From: an uncultured Shewanella sp.
Lineage (GTDB): Bacteria > Pseudomonadota > Gammaproteobacteria > Enterobacterales > Shewanellaceae
Length of the DNA stretch: 40,455 nt
Assembly: GCF_947495455.1 (NCBI RefSeq)
Contig: NZ_CANLZC010000049.1
Location: forward strand, 1-40,455
Direction of reading: 5' to 3'
Shown here: piece after piece, positions 39,101 to 40,455 of the stretch
Layout: each line of letters opens with the position of its first letter
Numbering within the stretch: the stretch's first letter is position 1
The notes under the pieces: model-generated
Seen by the model: the letters and a program-made list of their open reading frames with translations, nothing else
Database searches by the model: none
Told to the model about the DNA's origin: nothing
Program-made: the position numbers and the translations under genes

Positions 39101-40455
39101 TTAAATTCTCCTGCCACGAAACCTGAGATTAAAATGGGCATGGCTTCAACATTAGCTTCATCAGCGTTGATGATATCATCAGAAGTGATTTCTGTATTTA
39201 AGGTGATAGAGAGCGGTGCTGGTGGAGTGATGTCAATAATAAACTCATGGCTGCTTGATGCGTCATTGCTGTTTGATGGGTCGGTAACGTTGCCAGCTAA
39301 ATCTGTGGCTGTAATAGTGGCTGTGATGCCATGGCTGGTATTTCTGTCATCGATTGCATTACCAGTGTCATCTATTGATTCAAGCAGGTCAATAGGAATG
39401 TTAAAGGTGTGAGTTGCCTCACCAACTTGGTCGATGGGTAGTGTGGCTATGATCTGAGACTCACCATTAATTGTGGCATGTAGGCTAAGCTCGGCTTGCG
39501 CTAAGGTATTACTGTCAACACCATAGGTGACTTCAATGGGAACGAGTAGAACATTATCGTTATCTATATCGCTGGCATTGAGTCGATCGTCCTCTGAAAT
39601 GCTAACAATATCGACAGCCACTGCGGGGGGGGTGGTATCAACGCCAAAATAACTTTCACTGGATGCACTGTTTGAGTTCCTCGCATCATCGGTGGCACTA
39701 ATCATAACGCTTAGTGTATGGCTATCATTGCTATTGATGTTGCCATTTTCATTGAGCTCAACCTGACTTAACAGTTCTCCGCTGACATGAAAAGTGTAGT
39801 TAAAGGAGCCATCGTCGTTCAATGTAAGATCATCCAGTGTGATGGGATCGCCAATGTTAGTGAGCTCGCCGCCAATAAGGGCATGTAGGCTGATTTCAGC
39901 ATCGGCTAGGGTATTACTGTGGATGTAGCCAGAGACCTCCACGGGCACTAAGTTTTCGTCCTCAGCTTCGTCTTGATTAATCCAGTTGTCAGCAGTAATC
40001 GTGGTAATCTGTGCAGAGACTTCAGGTGGAATAATATCTACTTCATAGTAATGCTGTTTGAGATCTGAGCCTAGATTACCCGCCTCATCAAGGGTTTGGA
40101 TACTGACTGTGACAAGGTGTGGCATCGCATTGATGAGATCTGCATTAACGACTTCGAGTTCATAAAAGTATTCATTGGTATCAGAATCGAAATGGATTGG
40201 CGCTGTTAAGGGGGGATTATCTGCAATGACAATAGTGACTGTATCAGTGGCATTAAACTCGCCGCGAACTGTGCCGCTAATATAGAGGGGTTCTCGATTA
40301 TCGAATTCATTGATCAGGTTATCTGGAGTAATAGGATCAATGGTAACATGTACTATTGGTGGTACTGTATCGACTTGGTACATGGCAGTCTTCGTGACTG
40401 TGGTCGTGTTTTGTGCGGTATCGGTCACAGTGAGGGAGGCGGTGACAGTATACTC
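33166..40455 (-). CDS. Giant RTX adhesin, LapA/BpfA-type (5' end outside window)
   Basis: Surface adhesin for biofilm attachment, exported by the neighbouring type I system. 2430 codons are inside the window and the frame stays open to its edge, so the N-terminal retention module and LapG cut site are not visible; the GTG at 40426-40428 is only an internal Val codon. Numbering from that Val as residue 1: Ig-like units 20-633, module A 634-912, cadherin-like 918-1013, Ig-like 1016-1264, module B 1265-1547, cadherin-like 1550-1643, module C 1648-1935, Ig-like 1940-2078, coiled coil 2079-2243, RTX 2249-2310, then a C-terminal secretion signal region with HITDFTSEDTIDISHLL and an unusual tail ending NNPPLM. 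Strongly acidic, almost no Cys, as expected for a calcium-dependent secreted protein. Product family is secure; ligand unknown. Confidence 0.94.
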   Translation of the reverse strand, partial: EYTVTASLTVTDTAQNTTTVTKTAMYQVDTVPPIVHVTIDPITPDNLINEFDNREPLYISGTVRGEFNATDTVTIVIADNPPLTAPIHFDSDTNEYFYELEVVNADLINAMPHLVTVSIQTLDEAGNLGSDLKQHYYEVDIIPPEVSAQITTITADNWINQDEAEDENLVPVEVSGYIHSNTLADAEISLHALIGGELTNIGDPITLDDLTLNDDGSFNYTFHVSGELLSQVELNENGNINSNDSHTLSVMISATDDARNSNSASSESYFGVDTTPPAVAVDIVSISEDDRLNASDIDNDNVLLVPIEVTYGVDSNTLAQAELSLHATINGESQIIATLPIDQVGEATHTFNIPIDLLESIDDTGNAIDDRNTSHGITATITATDLAGNVTDPSNSNDASSSHEFIIDITPPAPLSITLNTEITSDDIINADEANVEAMPILISGFVAGEFNTGELVTLIIQTADDVFEYHTPVDAEGYFEHDISGELLTLDIDHTITAEFTSTDEAGNRRTVFDQENYLVDTAAPATSISIHEIDEVYGPDETFDVTISGIITKDEPFNDYDAISVNINGDTFYPNFSPILIGEPGYVAGSYTANWSFDIPGQELRDDSDLQIDARYDTQDIAGNISPTATTSLNYTINLDVNAVDDTQIMQPDAVFQLNQESEFGDYYIRKDGIPDELVIANETYPVDGELIFIPDPNTFNSLVQDITLGNPDPNAAAKIDDWGSVVQNDPSTVVYHQGDITITSSIINDGNITEYNGNDAVGTGIGGQTGNGLEEGESLLITIEDTGLVPISVNHVDIMLSGLGEWFDQDSSDATEIVIIGYDMYGVEIDRFEGYRNTGETTATYTFSSVIPFHSFELTSNNIKGADGRYVVQAMTISQAIIVETDITVTQPDLTLHHESILIPLTETTDNTLIDITDPAFGDVPAPIIAEIRVLEDSSINIPNSKLLYNDSDGDDVPDPLTITAVSPTSENGGTVQLDPITGEITYTPAAGFSGTDTFTYTASDNDGANDTATVTIDVMPLFDAPEITLEPIAGDGYINREEASVNIEPSNPISITGQVSADFDIEGESVDIQITYYLIDFESFTLNYDVTLDANGNFIIDNLYSHPGLVSRNIDVFLHDDEFTVTASINVADPNGIIQSTSAVEQVIVDTQAPDFNVSLNTIDGVQQDTPADNDEHYIVTGNATGIDFPLPTGYNYEARLILNENNDFETKIYLGTIDNDGLIQFAIPRYDLENATDDEGHAARLSVTITDEADNSSTDGDTIFYEVNQQPVAGDDTRDLEPNASIVLNEELTYGDLQISQDGILWTTVDINTPVDIDDTTQFHILLDEATIIDLTTEIFVGNTDGEPNPSIDEWGGLSDDGRTVTYHVDNESSIIAVLNEGQNDDDTLTVYNNDDDDNTGVGLGAVDQTGQGFEGTDTLTIYFDHLDANYIEVNGDGAGPFFVSNSVYIDAYLRSGEVVRQEYNKQDSSSVSFSFIFETNDPEDFVDKFVLGTVNTESNANFVITNIVASKVLYDEIDLTLIQPDGDEQPILTLVTLTAQDANTPVDITNKINSLIETPRIEGFEVVPDATLFISFAELLDNDYDLDDHSINITAVQTAADSPLTVMMGDGGVLVTADSFSGDAFFTYTIEDSQGGQGTATVTVVESSTPEITVNDTFEYGSIVVSDDGQNWVTLDLNDTYIITETTQIQFITEADAIDAAQEGEVTIGSVDTDDNTVEFDGTASLADWGTANDANNPTSITTTLDSGGTIDVSLESGEVLKVYDGPELDYGIITDVAGLGSADDGGMDRADTLNVTLTDIITNSVSVTVDHLQGYFGDNGEYAIVITATHDDNSTTTNYYNSNELISDTFNITTTQNISSLTVSTEKNTSSDFDELNFDILIRDITINQDPIAIIDDASLTLTQTFGSEPIDFEFDFSTDDYTSPIDLTDNVISRITETGNTDVTPPEAPEVFIITDSDDDGMLSAPLELNNEQVNVWVSADILTQADSYMSISIDNNDTVTQVIASLDGTTLQVTDAAGNAVDGFEYIADVGQGKSVISWSEIIALSTTVSLSVTAANVVNGAISETSTDSADLLIDGGLEELNQNIETQAEQEEQQRLDDINTLTMQVNSLNEEIDQLEAELSSLTSARNAEKAQNDLIIDDAEARKQINEDELYDYNDALENDPDLTLLDIANINTAILVLNENIAADQSIINQTELAESEAQSLYDSQEDEFSTEISNKLNDINNKEDEIQSLTDALESNDNQHIIGTENTDDLKGWDGNDVIEGLAGNDSLSGEGGDDILLSGGGDDLLTGGTGNDILTGGEGANTFAFLEATVSIDHITDFTSEDTIDISHLLQPEQNLDDQIRISVEDDGTHIEVDAQHDNSFSQEIILDGVFLDSIAVNDFMSGDGALILDTAASQLAAPASEAPIDENNPPLM
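33499..33684 (-). repeat. RTX nonapeptide repeats of the adhesin
   Basis: About six glycine/aspartate-rich nonapeptides (units such as GWDGNDVIE, GLAGNDSLS, GEGGDDILL, GGTGNDILT) occupy residues 2249-2310. They bind calcium and fold outside the cell. The block is short for so large an adhesin. Confidence 0.92.
33700..34194 (-). other. Coiled-coil segment of the adhesin
   Basis: Residues 2079-2243 are Glu/Gln/Asn/Leu-rich, with no Gly or Pro except one Pro near 2165, and show heptad-like spacing (for example VNSLNEEIDQLEAELSSL). This predicts two long helices with a break near NDPDLTLLD. It stands between the last Ig-like unit and the RTX block. Confidence 0.8.
34195..34611 (-). repeat. Adhesin Ig-like unit 8
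   Basis: Residues 1940-2078 start with DVTPPEAPEV, the typical linker before bacterial Ig-like units, and contain VTDAAGNAVDG. It is the last beta unit before the coiled coil and is more divergent than units 1-5. Confidence 0.65.
34624..35487 (-). repeat. Adhesin module C (unassigned module, third copy)
   Basis: Residues about 1648-1935. Shares with modules A and B the order: YGSIVVSDDG, a W-G pair (ADWG), then YDGPELDYGI and GLGSADDGGMDRADTL, ending with an SLTLTQ strand. It is the most divergent copy. It looks all-beta; I do not recognise the family. Confidence 0.6.
35500..35781 (-). repeat. Adhesin cadherin-like unit after module B
   Basis: Residues 1550-1643 follow the cadherin-like/Big_9 pattern: ELLDNDYDLDDHSINITAV, then FSGDAFFTYTIEDSQGGQG and a TATVTV end strand. 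Confidence 0.7.
35788..36636 (-). repeat. Adhesin module B (unassigned module, second copy)
   Basis: Residues about 1265-1547. Conserved points shared with copy A: AGDDTRDLEPNA, YGDLQISQDGI, IDEWGGL, VGLGAVDQTGQGFEGTDTL, and the end strand LTLIQPDG. A very acidic loop (DDDDN) precedes the glycine-rich stretch. A C8/G8 run (36370-36377) encodes part of EWGGL. Confidence 0.65.
36637..37383 (-). repeat. Adhesin Ig-like units 6 and 7
   Basis: Residues 1016-1144 and 1145-1264. The second begins DTQAPDFNVSL, the same linker type as in units 1-5; both contain a domain-end strand of the VTASINV or VTITDEADN kind. Confidence 0.7.
37390..37677 (-). repeat. Adhesin cadherin-like unit after module A
   Basis: Residues 918-1013 show a textbook cadherin-like/Big_9 unit: LLYNDSDGDDVPDPLTITAV, GEITYTPAAGFSGTDTFTY, and a final TATVTIDV strand. 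Confidence 0.85.
37693..38529 (-). repeat. Adhesin module A (unassigned module, first copy)
   Basis: Residues about 634-912. Order: AVDDTQIMQPDA, FGDYYIRKDGI, IDDWGSV, VGTGIGGQTGNGLEEGESL, then paired beta strands and the end strand TVTQPDLTL. Predicted all-beta. The module recurs as B and C with the same landmarks in the same order. Confidence 0.65.
38530..40371 (-). repeat. Adhesin Ig-like units 1 to 5
   Basis: Five tandem units (residues 20-130, 131-263, 264-398, 399-512, 513-633), each opening with D(T/I)xPP or DTAAP and carrying a TDEAGN-like turn before the next linker. They alternate in length, about 110-135 residues. Units 2 and 3 share a close SNTLAxAExSLHA segment, visible at DNA level too. 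Confidence 0.85.

Noticed and set aside
40426..40428. GTG as possible start of the adhesin
   Set aside because: The frame continues without a stop to the window edge with Ig-like sequence, so this is an internal valine codon and the gene is cut by the window.

Overview
The window looks like chromosomal DNA of a marine gammaproteobacterium, most likely Shewanella or a close low-GC relative (Shewanellaceae). This is inference from gene content: hslVU next to a DUF971 gene and rraA, the block mreB-mreC-mreD-maf-rng-yhdP-nit-tldD, a MetJ-type operator in front of metF, and a complete Lap/Bpf adhesin cluster in the order known from Shewanella bpfA loci. No rRNA, tRNA, CRISPR array or transposase gene was seen.

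Region 1 (1-5450) is accessory. It holds a lipoprotein sedolisin (S53 peptidase) without its usual propeptide, an MBL-fold hydrolase, a 264-bp MITE-like element (2490-2753) with long terminal inverted repeats and TTA flanks, and a 782-residue lipoprotein with a cadherin-like/Big_9-type domain, closed by a strong intrinsic terminator.

Region 2 (5595-11410) is mixed housekeeping: an MDR-family quinone oxidoreductase, a ureohydrolase (arginase/formimidoylglutamase family), rraA, a small YgjV-like membrane protein, a DUF971 protein, and the HslVU protease. HslVU has a near-consensus sigma-32 promoter, a GTG start for hslV and hairpins behind hslU.

Region 3 (11942-24476, all + strand) is the cell shape and envelope block: mreB, mreC, mreD, maf, rng, yhdP, a nitrilase-family amidase and tldD, mostly tightly packed or overlapping. 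metF follows behind its own promoter, which is overlapped by three MetJ boxes.

Region 4 (24565-40455, all - strand) is a c-di-GMP-controlled surface adhesin system. Reading in the direction of transcription: a giant RTX adhesin (N-terminus beyond the window edge), a type I secretion ABC transporter (LapB-like), the HlyD adaptor (LapC-like), the TolC-type outer membrane protein (LapE/AggA-like), an OmpA-type lipoprotein, the LapG periplasmic cysteine protease, and the LapD receptor with degenerate GGDEF and EAL domains. The family model is that the secretion trio exports the adhesin, LapG cuts its N-terminal anchor when c-di-GMP is low, and c-di-GMP-bound LapD sequesters LapG. The adhesin is the most novel part of the window. 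It carries at least eight Ig-like units, three divergent copies of a roughly 280-residue module I cannot assign to a family, and a roughly 165-residue coiled coil directly before a short RTX block.
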